Source: an uncultured Flavobacteriales bacterium (lineage in GTDB: Bacteria; Bacteroidota; Bacteroidia; Flavobacteriales_D; Crocinitomicaceae). From it: a stretch of 64,000 nucleotides of DNA. Within the stretch, counting starts at the first letter, position 1; the number at the start of each line of letters is the position of its first letter. This document shows positions 52,863 through 59,617 of this stretch, piece by piece. The stretch is from the NCBI GenBank assembly GCA_913046365.1, contig CAJWRM010000006.1, forward strand, positions 1 to 64,000. Direction: 5' to 3'. A model generated the notes under the pieces. That model saw nothing but the letters and a program-made list of their open reading frames with translations, searched no databases and had not been told where the DNA came from. The position numbers and the translations under genes were made by a program.

Positions 52863-53858
52863 CTACAATAAATCAAAAATTCTAGTGAGTGTTTCGCTCT
52901 TACTTTCTGTTTCTTCCCATTCATTTTCGACCTTAGATTGAAGGGTATATCCTCCGCCAACATATATATGGGCTTTATTCTTTGTGAGCTGACAACAACG
53001 TAAGTTCACATAAAGCTTACTCGTTGTTTCTGATACTAAACCTATGTATCCACTGTAAAGACTTCTATCTTGATTTGAACCCTCAAGTTCTATTTGTTCG
53101 ATAAGTCTTTTACTTTGTTCTTTTGGAACACCATTAACCGCGGGGGTAGGATGAAGCCCCATTGCAATATCCAAAGGATGCTTTTTATTTAGGTTAAATG
53201 AAATATCAGTGCGCAGGTGTTCTATATTTCCGGCTGTTGCCGTATGTGGGCCGTTAATATTGATGTCTTTTGTTCCCTGATTCTTTAGCTCACTCGTAAT
53301 GTATTCCGTTACAAATTGCTGTTCCTGTCGTTCTTTTGAGCTCCACTCAAGTCCTTTAGAAACCTCCTTGGTTCCAGCAAGTGACATTGTTTTCGACTTT
53401 TCTCCATTGCTTTCAACTAATGTTTCAGGAGTTGCACCAATCCATGTTCCAAAGTGTGGTGAAGAAATAAGATAGACAAACGCTTTTGGGTAGGATTCAC
53501 ATAGTTTAGTGTAGAGCTCCCAGTATTTATCCGTATCCAACATACAGGTCTTGATTCGAGACAGAACAACTTTATTAATGGCCTTTTGGGGCATCAGCTT
53601 TAGCGCAAGTTTTCCTTGCTTGATGTAGCGCTCTTTTGATATAGATATCGGTTGTTGCTCATTCAAATGTAGTGCGTAGTCAAGAGGATCAAAGTGTGCT
53701 TTGTCATTCGATTCAAACACAAGTTGCTTTGTGACATAAAAATTTGACACGATGAATCCATTTGATTTTTGGACATCGTTCTTCACTACTTTGAATGATC
53801 CCAGCTTCTCAACAGATGATTCATTGGGTATGCGATATGCCAAAAGGTCCATGGACAT
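52863..53858 (-). CDS. menF: Isochorismate synthase
   Basis: 331 residues, a compact version of the family. Chorismate-binding core: 'ATPETLVESNGEK', 'SLAGTKEVSKGLEWSSKE' (S-L-A-G-T), 'HLRTDISF', 'HPTPAVNGVPKE', and 'YVGGGYTLQSKVENEWEETESK' at the C-terminus with the metal-binding Glu residues. Converts chorismate to isochorismate. Lies between a hotdog thioesterase and menD. Could be annotated as MenF or EntC; context favours menaquinone. Confidence 0.92.
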   Translation of the reverse strand: MSMDLLAYRIPNESSVEKLGSFKVVKNDVQKSNGFIVSNFYVTKQLVFESNDKAHFDPLDYALHLNEQQPISISKERYIKQGKLALKLMPQKAINKVVLSRIKTCMLDTDKYWELYTKLCESYPKAFVYLISSPHFGTWIGATPETLVESNGEKSKTMSLAGTKEVSKGLEWSSKERQEQQFVTEYITSELKNQGTKDININGPHTATAGNIEHLRTDISFNLNKKHPLDIAMGLHPTPAVNGVPKEQSKRLIEQIELEGSNQDRSLYSGYIGLVSETTSKLYVNLRCCQLTKNKAHIYVGGGYTLQSKVENEWEETESKSETLTRIFDLL

Positions 53859-53860
53859 TT

Positions 53861-54283
53861 TTAAATATCAATAATCATAACTGTTAATCTACCGGAGCAG
53901 ACTAGTTTGTCTGTACCTTCCTCTCTGATGTCTACTTGCCAAAGATGCGTTCGTTTTCCCGCGTGCACAATAGTACCTGTTGCAATTACATTTCCGGAGC
54001 GAATTCCTCCAATATGATTGGCGTTTATTTCGATACCAACAGGATGTTGTTTTGAAATATCCAACAATAGGGTAGAGCCCATGGAGCCAATACTTTCAAT
54101 AAGTGCTGCACTTGCACCTCCATGAAGCAGTCCCATAGGTTGATGGGTTCTATGGTCTACGGGCATTTTGGAGACAACATAATCTTCTCCAAGCTCAATA
54201 CATTCTATGCCCAATTGCTCCATCAATGTGTTCTTGTTCATTGAGTTGATCAGCTCGATGGGTACTTGATTCAATTTTTTCAT
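53861..54283 (-). CDS. menI: Hotdog-fold thioesterase (DHNA-CoA thioesterase-like)
   Basis: 140 residues. Hotdog fold with 'VDHRTHQPMGLLHGGASAALIESIGS', the PaaI/4-HBT-type sequence in which the Gln/Gly-Gly-Ala and Glu take part in catalysis, and the 'HVGIRSGNVIATGTIVHAGKRTHLWQVDI' strand. First gene of the unit with menF and menD. Known relatives hydrolyse 1,4-dihydroxy-2-naphthoyl-CoA in menaquinone synthesis; assignment is by context. Confidence 0.88.
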   Translation of the reverse strand: MKKLNQVPIELINSMNKNTLMEQLGIECIELGEDYVVSKMPVDHRTHQPMGLLHGGASAALIESIGSMGSTLLLDISKQHPVGIEINANHIGGIRSGNVIATGTIVHAGKRTHLWQVDIREEGTDKLVCSGRLTVMIIDI

Positions 54284-54293
54284 ATCTATCTAA

Positions 54294-54301
54294 CAAATAT
54301 A
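54294..54301 (-). promoter_or_regulatory. -7 box of the men operon
   Basis: Minus-strand TATATTTG (TAnnTTTG), 10 nt upstream of the ATG at 54283. Confidence 0.55.
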
Positions 54302-54404
54302 GGTCTTTACTGTTTTGAAACACCGTTAAATCCGAAACTAGGACATTTAAAATGATAAATCTTTGCTTACGGGAAATGAACTTCATAAGGAACACATAAA
54401 AATG

Positions 54405-54435
54405 TTTGTCAGTTATGAAAGTATTACTACTTTTG
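54405..54435 (+). promoter_or_regulatory. Promoter of tRNA-Ser
   Basis: TTTG (54405-54408), 19-nt spacer, TACTTTTG (54428-54435), an exact match to the Bacteroidota consensus. It ends four nt before the mature tRNA 5' end, so transcription should start at or near it. Confidence 0.9.
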
Positions 54436-54439
54436 CCTC

Positions 54440-54527
54440 GGAGAATTGGCAGAGTGGTCGATTGCGGTAGTCTTGAAAACTATTGTACCGAGAGGTACCG
54501 GGGGTTCGAATCCCTCATTCTCCGCCA
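54440..54527 (+). tRNA. tRNA-Ser (anticodon UGA)
   Basis: 88 nt with a 3' CCA encoded. Acceptor GGAGAAU pairs with AUUCUCC; anticodon loop CUUGAAA (54472-54478) with anticodon TGA at 54474-54476; a long variable arm TACCGAGAGGTA typical of class II; T-arm GGGGGTTCGAATCCCTC. Flanked by a consensus promoter and by a terminator at 54535. Confidence 0.97.
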
Positions 54528-54534
54528 AAAAATT

Positions 54535-54562
54535 AAAGGTCTCAGTTTTGAGGCCTTTTTTT
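54535..54562 (+). terminator. Intrinsic terminator of tRNA-Ser
   Basis: AAAGGTCTCA/TGAGGCCTTT stem (10 bp, one G-U) with GTTT loop and T run. On the minus strand it is also followed by an AATTTTTT tract, so it may serve the convergent DUF808 gene. Confidence 0.9.
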
Positions 54563-54582
54563 GTGGATATACATTGAGTATG

Positions 54583-55437
54583 TTATTTGGCAAACAGCTT
54601 TTTAAGCAACAAATACACGAATAGAAATACTGAACCGAAAGTTAATCCGATGACAAAATCTGCAGGATAGATAGGCCAGCCATGTACGAGTTCATGAACG
54701 AAATCAATGTTGTGGACAAAAATACCTCCACCCACAAGAATCATGGCAAGTGTGCCCACGATTTTAAGCGCTCGGATGATTAAAGGAAGTGCACGAACCA
54801 TAAAAAAACCGGTCTTTTTCATAAGAGGGTTTTCGCTCGCTGAAATGAGATTATATCCAGCATCATCCATCCTGACCAAAAGGGCTACAAATCCGTAAAC
54901 ACCAATAGTCGAAAGTAAAGCGATAATTGAAACAACGAGTATTTGTATTGAGATGCTTTGGTCTAGAACAGTACCGAGTGTAATGATAATAATCTCAATA
55001 GATAAAATAAAATCAATTAAAATCGCTGACTTTATCTTTTTTGATTCTAAGATAGCTGGGTCCTCTATTTGATTTTGCTTTTTGTCACTCGTTTTGTTCT
55101 TTTTGTTAAAGAACATCTTAAATACATTTAGCGCTCCTTCAAAGGACAAATAAACACCCCCGCAAATAAGTATTGGAATAATAACAATAGGAAGGTAAGC
55201 GCTAAGCAGGAATATTGCAGGTAGAATAATGACTTTATTTAAGAAAGATCCTTTTGTTAATTTCCATAGGACGGGTAGCTCTCTACTTGACATGAATCCA
55301 GACGCCTTATCTGCATTAATAGCAAGGTCATCAGCAAGAATACCGATGGTCTTCTTTGTTGCCGCTTTACTGAGGATCACAACATCATCCATGAGCACTG
55401 CTATATCGTCAAGTATGGCTAGAATTCCTGATGTCAT
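54583..55437 (-). CDS. DUF808 (YedI-like) membrane protein
   Basis: 284 residues. Starts 'MTSGILAILDDIAVLMDDVVILSKAATKKT', and 'ADDLAINADKASGFMSSRELPVLWKLTKGS' follows, both diagnostic of the DUF808 family. Four to six transmembrane segments later and a conserved 'GGVYLSFEGALNVF' region. Function not known. Ends 20 nt after the tRNA-Ser terminator; divergent region upstream (55438-55650) is 213 nt without a gene. Confidence 0.92.
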   Translation of the reverse strand: MTSGILAILDDIAVLMDDVVILSKAATKKTIGILADDLAINADKASGFMSSRELPVLWKLTKGSFLNKVIILPAIFLLSAYLPIVIIPILICGGVYLSFEGALNVFKMFFNKKNKTSDKKQNQIEDPAILESKKIKSAILIDFILSIEIIIITLGTVLDQSISIQILVVSIIALLSTIGVYGFVALLVRMDDAGYNLISASENPLMKKTGFFMVRALPLIIRALKIVGTLAMILVGGGIFVHNIDFVHELVHGWPIYPADFVIGLTFGSVFLFVYLLLKKLFAK

Positions 55438-55650
55438 GCGATGGGTTTTATTTGATTGCTAGTTCAGTTGATGTAAAGATAATTTATATCTACGAATGAC
55501 GTGTCAGAAATTTATAAATGCATACTTACTCATCGTAGATTACGAGATGGCGTCTTACTTGAAATATAAATGATTGATACTGCGTTTAAAAAGTTGAAAC
55601 CAGCAAGGATGAATATTGAGGTTAAATGTAATCTTCTATGAAATGAAAGG

Positions 55651-55971
55651 TTAATTCATATTAACATTACATAGGATGCTAAGGCTAGCAAGATTCAGTA
55701 AATCACTAGTCCACTCATACTCACGAACCGACAAGCTCAATGTTAGGTCTTTGAATGAGGTTTGCATGGTGTATCGTTTGAATCTTCCATCTCTATGTAA
55801 AGGTGCAGTTTCAATATCATTCAGATGAAAAAAAGTAAATTTGAAGTCTTCAAAATCTTCTTCCGTCATAACCAATACCATATTGCCTAAACAAAGCTGA
55901 ATGTCGCTGCAACAATCGCATCTTGATATGTATCCAAATGGGTTTTTGTGAATTATTGAATGTGATTCCAT
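55651..55971 (-). CDS. Small Cys-rich protein (DUF6686-like)
   Basis: 106 residues. N-terminal Cys cluster C-x-C-C-x5-C ('RCDCCSDIQLCLGN', about residues 18-31), then beta strands and a C-terminal helical stretch; this resembles the Bacteroidota family DUF6686. Four cysteines could bind a metal. The start overlaps the stop of the hemerythrin-like gene by one base, and both lie in one operon. Function unknown. Confidence 0.75.
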   Translation of the reverse strand: MESHSIIHKNPFGYISRCDCCSDIQLCLGNMVLVMTEEDFEDFKFTFFHLNDIETAPLHRDGRFKRYTMQTSFKDLTLSLSVREYEWTSDLLNLASLSILCNVNMN

Positions 55972-56483
55972 TATTTTCTTTGCTCGCGTATTTTTTTATA
56001 AATTATGTTTTCCTCTATCCAGGCATGCTCTTCTAATTCTAATTCAAATTTTTCAAGCTGCTGGATTAAGATTCTACAAAATGGGTTTGTGGCACATTGC
56101 TCTTTTTTCAAAAGATAAATTATTTCACAAAGGAAAGGTTCTTCATCCTCATGGGAAATTGTGTCTGAGGCAGTCTCTTTTGAACGTTGAGACAGATATT
56201 CTTTGAAAATGATGTCTTCTTCAATAGAAATATGAAATTTCAGGGCTAGTTCAAATTTGATAAAAACCTTAAATAAAACAGCTATTGAAGGGTTATCAGG
56301 AAAAATCTTTATCAATCCTAGAAAACTTTGCTCAATTTTCGGAATAATAACGTTTTGAAAGCGCCAGTGAGAGGCTTTCAATCTATCTACCACAACTGCA
56401 GGATTGGCGTGTAAAAGCTTATTTCTCTGAACAATCTTATTGGGTTGATTAGAGTGAATATTTTGTGGTTTTCCGATATCCAT
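55971..56483 (-). CDS. Hemerythrin-like protein
   Basis: 170 residues, all helical. Iron-ligand pattern of a four-helix bundle: H39 ('SHWRF'), H-x3-E in 'FHISIEED', 'SHEDEEPF', and H-x3-E in 'EHAWIEENIIYKKI'. This is the usual spacing of RIC/YtfE-type or oxygen-sensing hemerythrins, although a five-His count is not reached in what I can see. N-terminal 30 residues are a charged tail. Promoter box at 56510. Binds O2 or NO or repairs Fe-S clusters in known relatives. Confidence 0.75.
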   Translation of the reverse strand: MDIGKPQNIHSNQPNKIVQRNKLLHANPAVVVDRLKASHWRFQNVIIPKIEQSFLGLIKIFPDNPSIAVLFKVFIKFELALKFHISIEEDIIFKEYLSQRSKETASDTISHEDEEPFLCEIIYLLKKEQCATNPFCRILIQQLEKFELELEEHAWIEENIIYKKIREQRK

Positions 56484-56509
56484 GTGTTTACACTAAACGA
56501 ATTAAAGTC

Positions 56510-56517
56510 CAAAATTA
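56510..56517 (-). promoter_or_regulatory. -7 box of the hemerythrin gene
   Basis: Minus-strand TAATTTTG (TAnnTTTG), 26 nt before the ATG at 56483. Confidence 0.5.
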
Positions 56518-56579
56518 AATGTCGATAGATTGAATTCAAATACCATGAATAGGGTATAATCGAATTTAAGTTGGTTTTG

Positions 56580-57080
56580 CTATGCTCTTTTTCCGAGTTC
56601 GATGAGCTCTAAATCATGAATTCGATCCTTTGAGATATTGAATCGAAGAATCGTTTTCATTTTATGAAAACCTTTATATCCTGAAGCTCCAGGGTTCATC
56701 CATAACATTTTATGACGTTGATCCATTTTAACCAATGTGATATGTGAATGTCCGCAAACGAATAATGTGGGAGCGCCGTTTTTTTCAATTTCTTCAAATG
56801 TTGGTTTTGAATATTTTTCCGGTTTACCTCCTATGTGGGTCATTAGTATAGAAACATCCTCTATTTTAAACCTGAGAAACTCATCTGTCTCTTGACGAAT
56901 TTCTTTATTGTCAATATTACCCCAAACCGCTCTTGTGGTTTTGAAGGCTTTTAGTTCATCTAGAACCTCGATTGAGCCAATATCACCAGCATGCCAAATT
57001 TCGTCAACCTCAGAAAAATAGGATTTGATTTTAGGATCTAGGAATCCATGTGTGTCTGATAATAGTCCGATTCTTTTCAA
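56580..57080 (-). CDS. Metallophosphoesterase (YfcE-like)
   Basis: 166 residues. Phosphoesterase motifs 'LLSDTHGFLD', 'IWHAGDIGS', 'VWGNIDN', 'FVCGHSHI' and 'LWMNPGASG' fit the YfcE-like single-domain family. Two bases separate it from the stop of the ABC exporter upstream, so they are one unit. Substrate unknown. Confidence 0.93.
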   Translation of the reverse strand: MKRIGLLSDTHGFLDPKIKSYFSEVDEIWHAGDIGSIEVLDELKAFKTTRAVWGNIDNKEIRQETDEFLRFKIEDVSILMTHIGGKPEKYSKPTFEEIEKNGAPTLFVCGHSHITLVKMDQRHKMLWMNPGASGYKGFHKMKTILRFNISKDRIHDLELIELGKRA

Positions 57081-57082
57081 AT

Positions 57083-58876
57083 CTAAATTCGGGTTTCTTG
57101 GTTACTATCATCAATTGAGTCGTCCTTTAAATCACTTTGCTGTTTTTTATATAAGTCAAAATAAAACCCTTTTCTTTTTAATAGTGTTGGGTGGCTCCCT
57201 GCTTCAATGACAGTTCCGTCTTCAATTACGATAATGTGCTTTGCATTTCTAATTGTTGAAATTCTATGACTCACAATGACGGTGGTTCTATCTTCTTTGT
57301 CTTTTTGAAGCTCTTTCAAGATCTTGTCTTCAGTTTCTGTATCTACAGCTGATAAGCAATCGTCTAGCACTAGGATTTCAGGGTTTCTGAGTAGTGATCT
57401 TGCAATACTAAGACGCTGTTTCTGCCCTCCACTGAGATTTACGCCGCGTTCTCCTAGTATTGTATCGTAGCCATGCTCAAGCTGTTGTATTGTATTTAGG
57501 ATATCAGCTGTTTCACATACGATATCCAACTCTTCATTTGATACCTGTTTATTGTTTGATCCGAATTTTACATTATTACCAATAGAATCTGAGAATAAGA
57601 AAACATCTTGCGGAACAACGCCTAAAGCATTTTTAAATCCATCTATTTTGATAGAAGAGGATTTTTTACCATCAATCGTAATTTCTCCGCTATCGGGATT
57701 TAGCTGTCTGAGCAGCAAGGCGAGAATTGTCGATTTACCACTTCCAGTTTTTCCAATGATTGCAAAGGTCTCTCCTTTTGGAATACTAAAGGATAGATTT
57801 TTAATTGCTTCGATGCCAGTATTTTCATAAGTATATGAAACGTTTTTAAACGAAATATTCGATGCGAAAGAGTAGGGCTCCGTTTCATTTTCTTTATTTT
57901 GATTTGTTTTCACCCAAAGAAATTCGTTGATTCTTTGCTGTGATGCAGCTGCGCGTTGAATTAACGAGGTGACCCAGCCGATACTCGCAAAGGGCCAAGT
58001 TAGGTTATTCACAAAAAATATAAATGCGACAATGCCTCCAAGTGAAATCTCATTGGTGAAGGACATTTTTCCTCCAATGTAAATTGAAAGTAAAGTACTC
58101 AATCCAATAAGGAAAAGAATGGTTGGTATGAATAAGGCATTCACCACTACTAGCTTCATGCTCTTATCCTTATACGTATTTGCTGCTTTCTCAAACTTAT
58201 CGCTGATAGAATCCTGTTGGCTATATGCTTTGATTACGCGCATTCCCGAGAAACTCTCTTGAGCAATTGTAGAAAGTAAAGATTGTTCTTCTTGAACTTT
58301 TTTACTCAAAAAGTTCATTTTAGCAGAAACCTTATAGATTAAGAAAGACATCAAAGGCAATGGGATTAAAACTAAGGACGTTAAGCTTGGTGATATTACA
58401 ATCATTTGATAGACAACAAGTGTAAAAAGAACTACCAAATTTATTGAATACATAATACCTGGGCCTAAATACATACGTACGTGGCTGACATCTTCCGAAA
58501 TACGGTTCATTAAATCACCGGTATTGTTTTTTTTGTAAAAAGAAAGATCAAGGTTCTGATACTGCTTATAAATCTCATTTTTAAGATCAAACTCTATTCT
58601 CCTTGACATCACAATGATCGTTTGTCGCATAAGAAATAGAAAAAAACCTTTAGCAAGCGAAAGTGCCATGTATATCCCTCCGATTTGAAGGGAAATCAGT
58701 AAAGCATCGTTGATAGATTCTATTTGTATTTCAGACATCAAAGAATCGACTGTTGATTTAACAAACAGAGGCATTCGAACACCAAAATAATTGCTTGTAA
58801 TCGTAAATAAAATCCCAAGTAAAAAATGCCACTTATATTTGAAGAAGTATTTATTTAGGTGTTTAAGTGACTTCAT
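57083..58876 (-). CDS. ABC exporter (fused permease and ATPase, MdlA/MsbA-like)
   Basis: 597 residues. Six-helix transmembrane domain (about 1-330), then a nucleotide-binding domain: Walker A 'GKTGSGKST', Q loop, signature 'LSGGQKQRLSIAR' and a Walker B ending 'LVLDDCLSAVD', where the catalytic Glu is Asp. Such an Asp is common in the degenerate site of heterodimeric exporters, but no partner gene is adjacent. The substrate may be a lipid or drug. Divergent from the ArsC-family gene at 58988. Confidence 0.93.
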   Translation of the reverse strand: MKSLKHLNKYFFKYKWHFLLGILFTITSNYFGVRMPLFVKSTVDSLMSEIQIESINDALLISLQIGGIYMALSLAKGFFLFLMRQTIIVMSRRIEFDLKNEIYKQYQNLDLSFYKKNNTGDLMNRISEDVSHVRMYLGPGIMYSINLVVLFTLVVYQMIVISPSLTSLVLIPLPLMSFLIYKVSAKMNFLSKKVQEEQSLLSTIAQESFSGMRVIKAYSQQDSISDKFEKAANTYKDKSMKLVVVNALFIPTILFLIGLSTLLSIYIGGKMSFTNEISLGGIVAFIFFVNNLTWPFASIGWVTSLIQRAAASQQRINEFLWVKTNQNKENETEPYSFASNISFKNVSYTYENTGIEAIKNLSFSIPKGETFAIIGKTGSGKSTILALLLRQLNPDSGEITIDGKKSSSIKIDGFKNALGVVPQDVFLFSDSIGNNVKFGSNNKQVSNEELDIVCETADILNTIQQLEHGYDTILGERGVNLSGGQKQRLSIARSLLRNPEILVLDDCLSAVDTETEDKILKELQKDKEDRTTVIVSHRISTIRNAKHIIVIEDGTVIEAGSHPTLLKRKGFYFDLYKKQQSDLKDDSIDDSNQETRI

Positions 58877-58987
58877 TTAGTTTTGCTAATTTTGTCTTGA
58901 AGTTTAGAGGTGTAAAACTAACGATTTGGTGTAAATAAAAGTTCATTAAGGTTAGATTTACATAAAAATATCTTGGATAAAAAAAGA

Positions 58988-59341
58988 ATGAAAAAAATCT
59001 ATTTTTTAAAAAGCTGTTCCACAAATCAGCGTATTCTAAAACAACTTAACCTTGGTGACGATGTTGTCCTTCAGAATATCAAGGAAGAAAATATTGATGA
59101 AGAGACCCTAGATCGTTTAAAAGAAAAGGTAGGTACATATGAAGCCTTGTTTTCAAAGAAAGCAATGAAATATAGAGCTCTAGGACTTAATGAAATGAAA
59201 TTGACAGAGACTGATTTTAAACGCTATATGCTTGAAGAATATACTTTTTTAAAGCGACCATTTATTATTAATAATGAAGAGGTGTTTATCGGCAATAGTA
59301 AAAGTGTTGTTAATGCAGCAATTGAATCATTTAATAAATAA
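58988..59341 (+). CDS. ArsC/Spx-family protein
   Basis: 117 residues from the ATG at 58988 (a TTG at 58973 is also in frame). Thioredoxin-like ArsC fold: Cys10 in 'KSCSTNQR', then 'LEEYTFLKRPFIINNEEVFIGN', which matches the 'KRPii' loop of ArsC/Spx/YffB-type proteins. The Arg pattern differs from ArsC at 40121, so it may not be an arsenate reductase. Followed three nt later by a small lipoprotein. Confidence 0.8.
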   Translation: MKKIYFLKSCSTNQRILKQLNLGDDVVLQNIKEENIDEETLDRLKEKVGTYEALFSKKAMKYRALGLNEMKLTETDFKRYMLEEYTFLKRPFIINNEEVFIGNSKSVVNAAIESFNK

Positions 59342-59344
59342 ACC

Positions 59345-59569
59345 ATGCATAAACCTATTTATTTGATTCTAGCACTTGTCAGTTTTGTTAGCTCTTGCTC
59401 TTCAAAAAACATTCCGATTCAAGAAATTGAGCCTGCAAATCAAGTTAAACCTGACGGAACATTTCAAAAGTCTGCGATAGACAGTGCCCAGGTGATCAAA
59501 ATCAACAACCGGAATCGTAAAAAATCAATTATAAACTCCTCAAAATCAAAGGAGAAAAAAGGATTGTAG
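59345..59569 (+). CDS. Small lipoprotein
   Basis: 74 residues. SPII signal 'LALVSFVSSCSSK' (Cys18), then a short polar Lys/Asn-rich tail with no domain. Just three bases after the ArsC-family gene; co-transcribed. Function unknown. Confidence 0.65.
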   Translation: MHKPIYLILALVSFVSSCSSKNIPIQEIEPANQVKPDGTFQKSAIDSAQVIKINNRNRKKSIINSSKSKEKKGL

Positions 59570-59617
59570 TTTACGATTTGTTGTATACCTTTACAAACAG
59601 TTAAATAATTTACGAAT

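Noticed and set aside
53502-53512. TAGTTTAGTGT, exact match to the sulfatase-locus motif
   Set aside because: Inside menF on the opposite strand with no gene start after it; treated as a chance copy.
55488-55540. 8-bp inverted repeat ATCTACGA/TCGTAGAT with a 37-nt spacer
   Set aside because: Repeats of this size and spacing are expected many times by chance in 64 kb; no copies elsewhere noticed.
56490-56500. TCGTTTAGTGT (minus strand) before the hemerythrin gene
   Set aside because: Mismatch at an invariant position and not in the sulfatase locus; a normal TAnnTTTG box is nearby.
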